DNA from: an uncultured Lachnospiraceae bacterium
GTDB lineage: Bacteria > Bacillota > Clostridia > Lachnospirales > Lachnospiraceae
Direction of reading: 5' to 3'
Assembly (NCBI GenBank): GCA_944381505.1
Contig: CALWLK010000046.1
Location: 1 to 57,310 of the forward strand
DNA length: 57,310 nucleotides
Part shown: positions 8,238 to 16,323 of the stretch, piece after piece
Layout: every line of letters starts with the position of its first letter
Position numbering within the stretch: position 1 is the stretch's first letter
Notes under the pieces: model-generated
The model's database searches: none
What the model was told of the DNA's origin: nothing
What the model saw: the letters and a program-made list of their open reading frames with translations, nothing else
Translations under genes and position numbers: made by a program

Positions 8238-8795
8238 ATGGCTAAGGTATATGCGTTTCTTGCTGACGGCCTTGAGGAGGTGGAGTGCCTCGCCGCCTGC
8301 GATGTTCTGAAGAGAGCGGGAGTTGAGGTGGAGATGGTCTCTGTAAATGAGGGCAGAGAGGTCACAGGCTCCCACAGAGTGAGGATAATATGCGACAGCA
8401 GCATAGGTGAGAAGGCGGGCTTCGACGACGCGGATGTGTTGTTCCTCCCCGGAGGTATGCCCGGGACTCTCAATCTCATGAACTGTACAAGGCTCACAGA
8501 GGCCTTAAAAATTCAGTACCAAAGGGGAGGCAGGATAGCGGCCATATGCGCGGCCCCCTCTATTTTGGGGAAACTTGGATTTTTGGAGGGAAGGGAGGCC
8601 ACCTGCTATCCCGGCTTTGAGGATAAGCTTGCAGGCGCCCGATACACAAAGAAAGGCGTGGTGACAGACGGAAACATCACCACCGCAAGGGGCTTGGGCT
8701 ATGCTCTTGATCTGGGGATAGAGCTCACAGGGCTCCTCGTATCAAGAGAGAAGGCGGCGGAGGTCAAGGCCTCCATACAGTACGATCAGTTCTGA
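8238..8795 (+). CDS. DJ-1/PfpI family protein
   Basis: 185-residue DJ-1/ThiJ/PfpI protein. The nucleophile-elbow cysteine lies in RIAAICAAPSILG and the conserved glutamate in ADGLEEVECLA. VLFLPGGMPG and DGNITTARGLGYALDL are the other family stretches. The ATG at 8238 has AAGGAGG seven bases upstream; the ATG at 8232 is too close to that site. Proposed roles of relatives are redox or glycation protection; specific chemistry cannot be read here. Single gene with its own promoter and a strong hairpin terminator. Confidence 0.88.
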   Translation: MAKVYAFLADGLEEVECLAACDVLKRAGVEVEMVSVNEGREVTGSHRVRIICDSSIGEKAGFDDADVLFLPGGMPGTLNLMNCTRLTEALKIQYQRGGRIAAICAAPSILGKLGFLEGREATCYPGFEDKLAGARYTKKGVVTDGNITTARGLGYALDLGIELTGLLVSREKAAEVKASIQYDQF

Positions 8796-8830
8796 CAGAG
8801 GAAGTTTTAAAAGCTCCTATACTATTTTAT

Positions 8831-8895
8831 AAAAAAATCATCTTTCACAAGAGCCTCAAAAAAGGCTGATTATGTGCAAGATGATTTTTTTTATT
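8831..8895 (+). terminator. Terminator after the DJ-1 gene
   Basis: A long hairpin: AAAAAAATCATCTT pairs with AAGATGATTTTTTT, with an inner AGCCT/AGGCT hairpin. It ends in a T run on the plus strand and has a matching A run on the left, so it could work in both directions. Confidence 0.78.
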
Positions 8896-8966
8896 TGAAA
8901 AAACAAATAAATATTTTATAAATCAACTAAGTAATATAAAAATTCTTAAAGATTACACCGGCAATA

Positions 8967-9031
8967 TTGACAAAAATGGTTAAGCATGTTAAAAGTTAAG
9001 GTAGTTAATAGTGAACCTACTTAACTATTAA
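8967..9031 (+). promoter_or_regulatory. Promoter and nested TTAA dyads before the ABC importer operon
   Basis: TTGACA (8967-8972), 17 bases, then TAAAAG (8990-8995). From the spacer to 9031 there are seven TTAA blocks. They form a dyad GTTAA(G)GTAG / CTACTTAAC (8995-9004 with 9017-9025, one bulged base) and a second dyad TTAATAG / CTATTAA (9005-9011 with 9025-9031). The position over the -10 and start region suggests repressor binding. The MarR protein encoded in the same operon is the natural candidate, by inference. Confidence 0.6.
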
Positions 9032-9055
9032 AAATGTCAAGGAGGAAAAGGTAAA

Positions 9056-9961
9056 ATGAAAAAGAAACTTTTTGCAATGGCTTTGGCACTTGCAGCAGTG
9101 ACAGCTATGACAGGATGCGGATCCGGCTCGGAGAGCGCTGAGACTGAGGCTCAGACAGAGGCTGCCGCAGAGGAGGGCGCTGCAGAGGAGGAGGCTTCCG
9201 AGGAGACGGAGGCTGAGGCTTCGGGTGAGCCTTCAAGGCTTGACAAGATACTTGAGAGCGGCGTTCTTAAGGTTGGAACCGAGGGAACATACAAGCCCTT
9301 CACATACCATGACGACAACAATGAGCTGACAGGATACGACGTTGAGGTCGCAAAGGCAATAGGCGAGAAGCTTGGAGTAGAGGTGGAGTTTTCCGAGATC
9401 ACATGGGAGGGACTTCTCACTTCTCTTGACACGGGAACAGTAGATCTTGTCCTCAATCAGGTTGGAGTTACAGATGAGAGAAAGGAGAAGTATGATTTCT
9501 CAACACCTTATCTCTACAGCTATATAGCTCTCATTACCACAGACGACAATGCGGATATCAACAGCTGGGAGGAGGCAAGAGGAAAGAAGACCTCTCTCAA
9601 CGTTTCCAGTAACTATGCTCTTATCGCCGAGGATTACGACATGGAGATCACAGCTTCAGATACCTTCAGTAAAGATATAGAGCTTCTTCTTGCAGGACGT
9701 ACGGACTGCGTGATCAACAATACGATAGCATTTAACGACTTTGTGACTCAGAAGCCTGACACCCCTATAAGGATAGCTGCGGTCCAGGAGACTCCGGATA
9801 CGGTTGCGATTCCCATACCCAAGGGAAATGAGGATCTTGTGGAGGCTGTAAATCAGGCCATTGATGAGCTCAGAGCAGACGGAACTCTCACAGAGCTTTC
9901 GGAAAAGTTCCTCGGAACAGACTTCTCAAAGGAGCTTACGCTTGAGGAGCTTCAGCAGTAA
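9056..9961 (+). CDS. Substrate-binding lipoprotein, polar amino acid ABC family
   Basis: 301-residue lipoprotein. The signal peptide ends in TAMTGC, so C21 is the lipidated residue, followed by a Glu/Ala/Ser-rich linker (about 22-58) that tethers the domain to the membrane. The remainder is a family-3 solute-binding domain: LKVGTEGTYKPFTYHDDN, GYDVEVAKAIGEKLG, FSEITWEGLLTSLDTGTVDL and YDFSTPYLYS. Relatives bind amino acids such as cystine or glutamine. First gene of the six-gene operon; GGAGG precedes the start. Confidence 0.93.
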   Translation: MKKKLFAMALALAAVTAMTGCGSGSESAETEAQTEAAAEEGAAEEEASEETEAEASGEPSRLDKILESGVLKVGTEGTYKPFTYHDDNNELTGYDVEVAKAIGEKLGVEVEFSEITWEGLLTSLDTGTVDLVLNQVGVTDERKEKYDFSTPYLYSYIALITTDDNADINSWEEARGKKTSLNVSSNYALIAEDYDMEITASDTFSKDIELLLAGRTDCVINNTIAFNDFVTQKPDTPIRIAAVQETPDTVAIPIPKGNEDLVEAVNQAIDELRADGTLTELSEKFLGTDFSKELTLEELQQ

Positions 9962-9983
9962 TTAAGTCAGGAGGGCGGCCTAT

Positions 9984-10688
9984 ATGGATGCACGCGCGAT
10001 AGAAATATTAACCGAATCATTTTGGCCGATACTTAAAGCGGGATTGTGTTACACGATCCCGCTTACTCTCATAGCATTTGTGCTGGGCACTTTGCTGGCG
10101 GCACTGGTGGCAATAGTGAGAGTCTCAAAGGTACCGGTATTGAATAAGATATGTGAGTTGTACGTATGGATCATAAGAGGTACGCCCCTTTTGGTTCAGC
10201 TGTTCTTGGTGTTTTTCGGACTTCCCAAGGTGGGCATAGTCATAGAGCCTATGCCGGCGGGGATCATGGTGTTCAGCATAAGCATCGGAGCCTACAGCTC
10301 AGAGATTTTCAGAGCTGCGATACTCTCTATACCCAAGGGACAGTGGGAGGCGGCTATGGCTCTGGGGATGTCCTATCCTCAGCAGCTCATACGAATAATC
10401 CTGCCTCAGGCGTTTAAGATAGCGCTTCCGCCTCTTTTCAACAGTTTCATATCCCTTGTAAAGGACACCTCTCTTGCGGCGAATATCACCATCCCCGAGA
10501 TGCTTTTGACGACGCAGAGGATAACCGCAAGAAATTACGAGCCTCTTCTTATGTACATAGAGGTAGGTTTTATTTACCTTCTGTTCTGTACTGTGCTCAA
10601 CTTTGTTCAGACCAAGATGGAGGAGAGGCTTATGCTGACTCCTGACGAGAAGAAGAAGATACAGAAGATCAATGATGCGCAGGCTTAG
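9984..10688 (+). CDS. Amino-acid-type ABC transporter permease
   Basis: 234-residue HisM/GlnP-type permease with about five membrane spans. The coupling (EAA) loop reads EAAMALGMSYPQQLIRIILP followed by QAFKIALPP, and the N-terminal LYVWIIRGTPLLVQLFLVFF is the family signature. Only one permease gene is present, so the channel is probably a homodimer. Lies 22 bases after the binding protein and nine bases before the ATPase. Confidence 0.93.
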   Translation: MDARAIEILTESFWPILKAGLCYTIPLTLIAFVLGTLLAALVAIVRVSKVPVLNKICELYVWIIRGTPLLVQLFLVFFGLPKVGIVIEPMPAGIMVFSISIGAYSSEIFRAAILSIPKGQWEAAMALGMSYPQQLIRIILPQAFKIALPPLFNSFISLVKDTSLAANITIPEMLLTTQRITARNYEPLLMYIEVGFIYLLFCTVLNFVQTKMEERLMLTPDEKKKIQKINDAQA

Positions 10689-10697
10689 GAGGGTATT

Positions 10698-11429
10698 ATG
10701 CTGAAAATAGAAAAATTAAACAAGTATTTTGGCGACAATCATGTCCTCAAAGATATTTCTCTGGACATAGAGACAAAAAAGACCACTGTCATCATAGGAT
10801 CTTCAGGTTCCGGAAAGTCAACGCTTTTAAGATGCATCAACCTTTTGGAAACACCTAATTCGGGAGTGATAAATCTGGACGGCACGGAGCTGGACTTCTC
10901 AAAGAAGATTCCCGGAAACGTAAAAAAGAGCTTTACAAAGCGCACAGGCATGGTTTTTCAGAGCTTCAATCTCTTTCCCCATAAGACCGCTCTGGAAAAT
11001 ATCATAGAGGGACCTGTGGTAGTCCTTAAAAAGGATAAAAAGACCGCTATAGACGAGGCGATGGAGCTTCTGAGGAGAGTAGGACTGGAGGATAAGAGAG
11101 ACAGCTATCCCAATCAGCTTTCGGGAGGCCAGCAGCAGAGAATAGCTATAGCGAGAGCTCTCGCCATGAAGCCCGAGGTCCTTCTATTTGACGAGCCCAC
11201 GTCTGCCCTTGACCCCGAGCTGGGAGCGGAGGTTTTGGGGCTCATAAAGGAATTATCGAAGGAAGACTATACTATCATAATCGTCACCCACAATATGTCC
11301 TTTGCGAGAGAAGTGAGCGACGAGGTGGTATTTGTGGAGAAGGGCGAGATACTTGCCAAGGGAAGCTATGATGACCTTACAGCTATGCATAATGAGAGGA
11401 TAACTCAGTTCTTGAGTTACTTGGATTGA
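10698..11429 (+). CDS. Amino-acid-type ABC transporter ATPase
   Basis: 243-residue GlnQ/HisP-type ATPase. Walker A GSSGSGKSTLLR, Q-loop MVFQSFNLFPHKT, signature LSGGQQQRIAIARA, Walker B EVLLFDEPTSALDPE and the H-loop IIVTHNMSFA are all intact, so it should energise the upstream permease. The length is normal. The stop lies one base before the kinase gene, which ties the sugar kinase to this importer. Confidence 0.95.
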   Translation: MLKIEKLNKYFGDNHVLKDISLDIETKKTTVIIGSSGSGKSTLLRCINLLETPNSGVINLDGTELDFSKKIPGNVKKSFTKRTGMVFQSFNLFPHKTALENIIEGPVVVLKKDKKTAIDEAMELLRRVGLEDKRDSYPNQLSGGQQQRIAIARALAMKPEVLLFDEPTSALDPELGAEVLGLIKELSKEDYTIIIVTHNMSFAREVSDEVVFVEKGEILAKGSYDDLTAMHNERITQFLSYLD

Positions 11430-11430
11430 T

Positions 11431-12351
11431 ATGATGAAGATGAATGGTGAGATTTTGGGCCTTGGCTCATTGATAATGGATATATCCATACAGTGCGACA
11501 GGCTTCCTAAGCCGGGAGAAACGGTGTACACCCTCGCCTCCTATAATGTGAACCCGGGAGGCAAGGGGGGAAATCAGGCTGTCGCCGCAGCAAGATCGGG
11601 AGGCAGAGTAAGGCTTATAGGCCGCATTACGGAGGATGACTACGGAAAGAAGCTTCTTTGCGCCTATGAGAAGGAAAATATTGTAACAGAATCCCTCATA
11701 AGAGATGACAGCTCAAGCACGGGGGTCTGCTTCGTCTGGGTGGACAGCACGGGAACCAATGAATGCCTGTGTTCTCTGGGAGTAAACGCTAAGGTGACTC
11801 CCGCGGACATCATGGCTTTTGAGCCTTTCTTTGAGGAGGGCACCATAGTGATGACTACCCTTGAGTATGAGCCGGAGATACTGGAGCTCGTCACGAAAAC
11901 CGCAAAAGAAAAGGGCTGCTTTGTCGTTGTGGATCCATCGTCCAAGGATTATTCAAAGCTGACGGAGGATATAGCGAAAAGGATAGATGTTTTAAAGCCC
12001 AACGAGGTGGAGACGGAGATACTCACGGGAGTAAGAGTCGAGACCTTGGAGGATGCGAAGCGGGCAGTGGCTATATTGAGAGAAAGAGGCATCTCAATCC
12101 CCATAGTTTCCCTTGGTGAGAGGGGAGCTGTATATGGCTACGAAGGTGAAATATATGAAGTCGAGGGTATCAAGGTAAAAGCGGTAGATACCACAGCGGC
12201 GGGAGATACTTTCATAGGGAGCCTGTGTGCAAAGCTCTCCAAGGGAGAGGATATACACAGCGCCGTGAGCTATGCCAACCGCGCGGCTGCCTACTGTGTG
12301 ACCCGTCCCGGGGCACAAAGTTCTATACCTTTTGAAAAAAGTGTATTATAA
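11431..12351 (+). CDS. PfkB/ribokinase family sugar kinase
   Basis: 306-residue carbohydrate kinase. PfkB signature 1 is NPGGKGGNQAVAAARSGG; signature 2 is DTTAAGDTFIGSLCA, with the catalytic base aspartate in AAGD. The GGKGxNQA form is the ribokinase type. It should phosphorylate a sugar or nucleoside-like substrate in the cytosol. Starts one base after the ABC ATPase; three closely spaced ATGs (11431, 11434, 11440) are possible, none with a strong ribosome site. Coupling to an amino-acid-type importer is unusual and leaves the substrate open. Confidence 0.88.
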   Translation: MMKMNGEILGLGSLIMDISIQCDRLPKPGETVYTLASYNVNPGGKGGNQAVAAARSGGRVRLIGRITEDDYGKKLLCAYEKENIVTESLIRDDSSSTGVCFVWVDSTGTNECLCSLGVNAKVTPADIMAFEPFFEEGTIVMTTLEYEPEILELVTKTAKEKGCFVVVDPSSKDYSKLTEDIAKRIDVLKPNEVETEILTGVRVETLEDAKRAVAILRERGISIPIVSLGERGAVYGYEGEIYEVEGIKVKAVDTTAAGDTFIGSLCAKLSKGEDIHSAVSYANRAAAYCVTRPGAQSSIPFEKSVL

Positions 12352-12388
12352 TTAAAAAATACGCTTGTTTTAAGGGGAGGAGCAAAAG

Positions 12389-12883
12389 GTGGATAACGCA
12401 GACAGGTATCCTTTATATTGCAGAATGATGGACGAGCTTAAGCTCACTAATGAATTGATGAATGAGTATGACAGCCTTCCGCATGACTATGGGAACGAGG
12501 TGTTATACCAATCCGAAGCTCATCTGATACAGTTTATCGGAAAAAACCCCGGAACTACCGTCACTGAGGCGGCATTATGGTTTAAAAAGACAAAGAGCGC
12601 CTGTTCACAGATGGTTAAAAAGCTTGTGAATAAAAATTGGGTAGTCCAAAAGCAAAATGTGCTCAACAACAGAGAATACAACCTGTATCTCACAGACGCA
12701 GGGAAGATCGTCTATGAGCATCATGAGAATTTTGACAGAATGTCCTACGAGCACAATTCCAAGCAGCTGGGAGACTTTACAGATGAAGAGCTGGAGCTTT
12801 TTATACGCATAGAAAAACAAATGAACAAGCTTATAGGTCTTGACGTGGAGAGAAGCTATGATTACTTCAAGCCTAAGGGATAA
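12389..12883 (+). CDS. MarR family transcriptional regulator
   Basis: 164-residue winged-helix regulator. The helix-turn-helix lies around 52-80 (PGTTVTEAALWFKKTKSACS) and the wing around NKNWVVQKQNVLNNREYNLY, with helical dimerisation ends. The start is GTG at 12389, with GGGGAGGAG just upstream. It sits between the kinase and BtpA genes and is the likely sensor for the imported compound, acting on the TTAA dyads at about 8980-9031 (inference). Confidence 0.88.
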   Translation: MDNADRYPLYCRMMDELKLTNELMNEYDSLPHDYGNEVLYQSEAHLIQFIGKNPGTTVTEAALWFKKTKSACSQMVKKLVNKNWVVQKQNVLNNREYNLYLTDAGKIVYEHHENFDRMSYEHNSKQLGDFTDEELELFIRIEKQMNKLIGLDVERSYDYFKPKG

Positions 12884-12899
12884 GGCGAAGGAGGAGCGA

Positions 12900-13718
12900 A
12901 TGGAAAATAAATTAGACAAGATATTCGGAGTGAAGAAGCCTGTTATAGGAATGGTACATTTAAGGCCCCTGCCCGGATCTCCGAAATATGACCCTGTGAA
13001 TATGGGTATGAAAAAGATAGTAGAGACGGCAGTGGAGGAAGCGTTGAAGCTTGAGGAGGCCGGAGTGGACGGCGTTCAGGTGGAAAACATGTGGGATATC
13101 CCCTACCAGAGGCCTGCGGATATCGGATATGAGACTGCGGCGGCTCTTGCAGTCGGTATAAACGAGGTAAAAAACAAGGTAAAGATACCTGTGGGAACCG
13201 AGTGTCATATGAACGGTGCGGACTGCGCCATGGCCTGCGCTGTGGCGGCGGGCGCGGAGTGGATAAGGGTATTTGAGTGGTGCAATTCCTTCATCTCCCA
13301 ATCCGGATTTATAGACGCCATGGGGGCGAAGGTGTCGAGAATGAGATCCTCTCTCAAGGCTGATGTTGCAGCGCTCTGCGACGTAAACGTCAAGCATGGA
13401 AGCCACTATATAATCCATGACAGGAGCGTTGCGGAGCAGGCTATGGACATAGAGGCTCAGGACGGGGACGCAGTGATAGTTACAGGCTTTGACACAGGAA
13501 CACCACCCACAGTGGAGAAGATCCTTGAGTGCAAGAAGGCGGTGAGCCTCCCTATTTTGATAGGCAGCGGACTCAATATAGACAACGTAAACGAGCTTTT
13601 GGCCGCAGCCGACGGAGCTATAATCGGAAGCTGGTTCAAGGAGGGCAACAATTGGAAGAATCCTGTGAGCTTTGAGCGGACGAAGGCCTTCATGGATAAG
13701 GTAAAGGCCATGAGATAA
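12900..13718 (+). CDS. BtpA/SgcQ family TIM-barrel protein
   Basis: 272 residues. KPVIGMVHLRPLPGSPKYD, EEAGVDGVQVENMWDIPY, VGTECHMNGADCAMACA, DAVIVTGFDTGTPPTVEKI and LIGSGLNIDNVNELLAAADG are the core motifs of the BtpA/SgcQ family. The name comes from a cyanobacterial photosystem I accumulation factor, a role not possible here; E. coli SgcQ lies in an uncharacterised sugar operon. The fold suggests an enzyme acting on a phosphorylated small molecule, perhaps the kinase product. GGAGGA precedes the ATG at 12900; an in-frame codon upstream would overlap marR. Confidence 0.85.
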   Translation: MENKLDKIFGVKKPVIGMVHLRPLPGSPKYDPVNMGMKKIVETAVEEALKLEEAGVDGVQVENMWDIPYQRPADIGYETAAALAVGINEVKNKVKIPVGTECHMNGADCAMACAVAAGAEWIRVFEWCNSFISQSGFIDAMGAKVSRMRSSLKADVAALCDVNVKHGSHYIIHDRSVAEQAMDIEAQDGDAVIVTGFDTGTPPTVEKILECKKAVSLPILIGSGLNIDNVNELLAAADGAIIGSWFKEGNNWKNPVSFERTKAFMDKVKAMR

Positions 13719-13729
13719 GAAAAGAGACA

Positions 13730-13766
13730 GGGCTTTGAGAGAGATCTCAGAGCCCTTTTTTGTGTT
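13730..13766 (+). terminator. Terminator of the ABC/PfkB/MarR/BtpA operon
   Basis: GGGCTTTGAGA pairs with TCTCAGAGCCC around a short loop, followed by TTTTTTGTGTTTT. It begins 12 bases after the BtpA gene. Confidence 0.88.
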
Positions 13767-13868
13767 TTCATAAAAGGTATGAAATAAAAGCCCGGGATCC
13801 GCGTATATATTTTGAGGACCCGGAAAGAGGGCGAAGGCTTTTCGCGGAGGCTTTCCTCAGGATGCGGA

Positions 13869-13902
13869 TTGTAATAAGCTCCGGGATAGTATATTATACT
13901 AT
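13869..13902 (+). promoter_or_regulatory. Promoter with a perfect dyad upstream of the ECF sigma gene
   Basis: TTGTAA (13869-13874), 17 bases, TATTAT (13892-13897). The -10 box sits inside the perfect inverted repeat ATAGTATA-t-TATACTAT (13886-13902), so the promoter itself is a dyad and may be an operator. A separate ECF-type promoter is not evident. Confidence 0.6.
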
Positions 13903-13953
13903 TATTCATGCCGATATGAAGACATGAAAAAACAGACTAAGGAAGCCTGCGAG

Positions 13954-14514
13954 ATGTCAATGAACAAGCGAGAAAAGCTTAACTACATAGCTGAAAATTA
14001 TATGAGGCTTATGTGGCACAGAGCCTATCAGGTCACCTCGGATCGCCATGAGGCTGAGGACGCCTGTCAGGAGGCCTTCATAAAAATAATAAGGATGATA
14101 GATGATATCGAGGACGTCACGGAGCTCAGGGCAAAGGCTCTGTGCTGTATCATTGCAAAAAACACGGCCATAGACATGATGAGAAAGACCGGGAGGCTGA
14201 CGCCCACGGAGGATATATATCTGGATCTGGAGTCCAAAGACGAGGTCCGAGAGACGCCTGAATCCCTTGCGGAATCCGCAGAGGGCATAGAGGATATAAG
14301 AAAAGCTCTCGGAGAGCTTTCCGAGACTTACAGGGAGGTCATAGAGCTCAGGTGCTTCTATGAATTTTCCGCAGAGAAAGCGGGAGAGATATTGGGGATA
14401 AGCCCCAACTCGGTAAACATAAGGCTTTCGAGAGCTCGAAAGGCATTGAAAGATATTTTGGAGAGACAAAAAAAGGGAGAAAGGACGGAGGCATATCAAT
14501 ATGACGGAAAATAA
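13954..14514 (+). CDS. RNA polymerase ECF-type sigma factor
   Basis: About 186 residues. Region 2 is visible as RHEAEDACQEAFIKIIRMID and region 4 as SETYREVIELRCFYEFSAEK followed by AGEILGISPNSVNIRLSRAR, the sigma-70 region-4 HTH. The ATG at 13954 has AAGGAAG eight bases upstream; an in-frame ATG at 13924 is an alternative giving ten more residues. It overlaps the next gene by 14 bases; that gene encodes a membrane protein with a cytosolic N-terminus, the classic sigma/anti-sigma pair. Confidence 0.88.
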   Translation: MSMNKREKLNYIAENYMRLMWHRAYQVTSDRHEAEDACQEAFIKIIRMIDDIEDVTELRAKALCCIIAKNTAIDMMRKTGRLTPTEDIYLDLESKDEVRETPESLAESAEGIEDIRKALGELSETYREVIELRCFYEFSAEKAGEILGISPNSVNIRLSRARKALKDILERQKKGERTEAYQYDGK

Positions 14515-15547
14515 GACCGGAAAAAATTATGCGGATGAGATGCTGAAGTCCGCTTTATATGAGGAGATAAAAGAAGACATCGGCGCTCTGGAGCGGGAAG
14601 CCGGAGAGAACGGGTATGAGTTTTCCGAGGCGTTCAAGGCAAACTTGGGAAGGCTCATAGACGAGGCCTGCTCCGAAAAAGAGGAGACAAAAGAGAAAAA
14701 GGACAAGGTAATAAACCTCTCCGCCTTAAGGATGAGGAGGGCTCTTGCGGGAGCAGCCTCCTTGGCGGTGGTTGCGGGAGCGGCGTTTATAGCTCTGAGA
14801 ACAGTTCCCATGTCCGGCGCTTCAGCGGCAATAGAAGAAACTGCGGCGGCCATGGCCGCGGGAGAGCGGGAGGCGGCTATGGACGAGGCGGGGCCTATGA
14901 TGAGATCGGGAGTCAACTCTCCGGAGGCTAAGCCTTCCGCTGCGGCGGCCTTTGCCTATAGCGCCCGGGAAAAAGTCGACAGCGGTTCTTCGGAGACGGC
15001 AGCGGCGGAGAGCATTGCTTCTGAGGATTCTGCTTTAACAGAGGCTGCTTCGGTAAATCCCATGGAGGAGGTCGAAGGCTCGGAGGATATCCTCTCCAAA
15101 CTTGGGATAAGCCTTTGCATCAATGATGAGGAAGGAGCGGATCCCCATTACTATATAATTTCAGGGAGCATTGCACAGATAGATTACTACAGCGAAAATC
15201 TTGGCGCAGAGGTATGCCTGAGAGCCGCATCCGAGGACACAGGACTCTCAGGGAGAGAGCTTTCAGGCGTATATATGGACTTTACGGAGACATCAGAGGC
15301 CGAGATCGGCACAAAAGAGGATACTGTAGGTGAAGACAATACCGCCAATCCTCAGGAGGGCGGGGTAGAAGTCAAATTGGAATTTACAGAGCCCTATCAG
15401 TCGGAGGGAGAGTCCGAAGAAAGAGGAGCTCTTGCCTCTTGGAGCATGGGAGGAGTGAATTACAGCCTTTGGGCCGATGGGATTAAGAAGGGCGAAGAGT
15501 CGCTTCTTAAAGAAGTGCGGTCGACAGTGGAGGAAAGTTTTAATTAA
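14501..15547 (+). CDS. Membrane anti-sigma factor with extracytoplasmic DUF4367-like domain
   Basis: 348 residues. A charged cytosolic N-terminus (about 1-82) is followed by one membrane segment (about 85-105, ALAGAASLAVVAGAAFIALR), an Ala/Glu/Ser-rich low-complexity stalk (about 108-190) and an outside domain ending in LASWSMGGVNYSLWADGIKK, which resembles the DUF4367 W-x-x-G-G-x-x-Y-x-L motif. It should hold the upstream ECF sigma factor inactive at the membrane. No zinc-binding ZAS motif (HxxxCxxC) is seen. Its last eight bases overlap the convergent DUF5662 gene. Confidence 0.75.
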   Translation: MTENKTGKNYADEMLKSALYEEIKEDIGALEREAGENGYEFSEAFKANLGRLIDEACSEKEETKEKKDKVINLSALRMRRALAGAASLAVVAGAAFIALRTVPMSGASAAIEETAAAMAAGEREAAMDEAGPMMRSGVNSPEAKPSAAAAFAYSAREKVDSGSSETAAAESIASEDSALTEAASVNPMEEVEGSEDILSKLGISLCINDEEGADPHYYIISGSIAQIDYYSENLGAEVCLRAASEDTGLSGRELSGVYMDFTETSEAEIGTKEDTVGEDNTANPQEGGVEVKLEFTEPYQSEGESEERGALASWSMGGVNYSLWADGIKKGEESLLKEVRSTVEESFN

Positions 15548-16199
15548 GCGGAGTATGTTTAAGTCTCAGGGATTCGGCGCTGTAGTCGGATCCCTTTTCT
15601 TTTTTTAGTATTTCTCTGATGAAGGCAAAGGAGGCCTCCTCACCCTCGTCGCGCATTATGATGAGGGCCCTTTCGAGGACGGCTCTCGTATCGGGATGCA
15701 TTATCACCCTGTCTTTTGTCTTTGCGTAGTATTCCCATGGATCGGAGGGCTTGTAGTCTGAACCGTGATAAGCCATGCAGGCGGCCCTGCGGTCGCAGAC
15801 CATCTCCGCCACATATCTGAGGGGCATCCTGCAGCCCAACACCCCTCCGGGAGCCTTTGATGAAAAGTCTATCCAATATTCAAAGTGGTGCTTGTTGCGT
15901 CCCTTGTGGTGGAGCCAGGCCCTTGACATGCCGCAGAGCTCCCTCTCCACTGCGTTGGGGGAGCGGTCTCCCACATAGTTTTTGACCCCTGTGACAAACT
16001 CCTGAGGAGAGTACTTGGACAGATCGTGCATTATGCCCTGCCTGTAGAGCCCTATCTTAAAGCAGCCCGACGCGACGTATAGCTTGTGCTTCGTTATGGT
16101 GGAGAGATGTCCGAAAAATCTCTGAAAAAAGCTCATCTTTGGAAGCCTCAGATCCTCGCCGTATATGTTCTTTTTTACTATGTACTCTCTCTTTTTCAT
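15540..16199 (-). CDS. DUF5662 family protein
   Basis: 219 residues, soluble. HDLSKYSPQEFVTGVKNYVG, AWLHHKGRNKHHFEYWID and MPLRYVAEMVCDRRAACMAY are the conserved stretches of DUF5662, common in Clostridia. The ordered histidines and aspartates (HDLSKYS, HHKGRNKHH) look like a metal site, possibly an HD-like phosphohydrolase fold, but no function is established. Single gene, convergent with the anti-sigma gene. Confidence 0.8.
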   Translation of the reverse strand: MKKREYIVKKNIYGEDLRLPKMSFFQRFFGHLSTITKHKLYVASGCFKIGLYRQGIMHDLSKYSPQEFVTGVKNYVGDRSPNAVERELCGMSRAWLHHKGRNKHHFEYWIDFSSKAPGGVLGCRMPLRYVAEMVCDRRAACMAYHGSDYKPSDPWEYYAKTKDRVIMHPDTRAVLERALIIMRDEGEEASFAFIREILKKEKGSDYSAESLRLKHTPLN

Positions 16200-16323
16200 C
16201 TAAGTCACCTTGATTTTGTGGAAAGAAAAGCTGTATTATGCTAAAATTATATTATTAATTTTCGGAATTGCAAACAAAAATCGGAGTATAGGCCGAGGTT
16301 TTATAGCGCAAAGGAGGAGGAAA

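Noticed and set aside
16210-16323. Upstream start for the DUF5722 protein
   Set aside because: The signal peptide and AAAGGAGGAGG fix the start at 16324.
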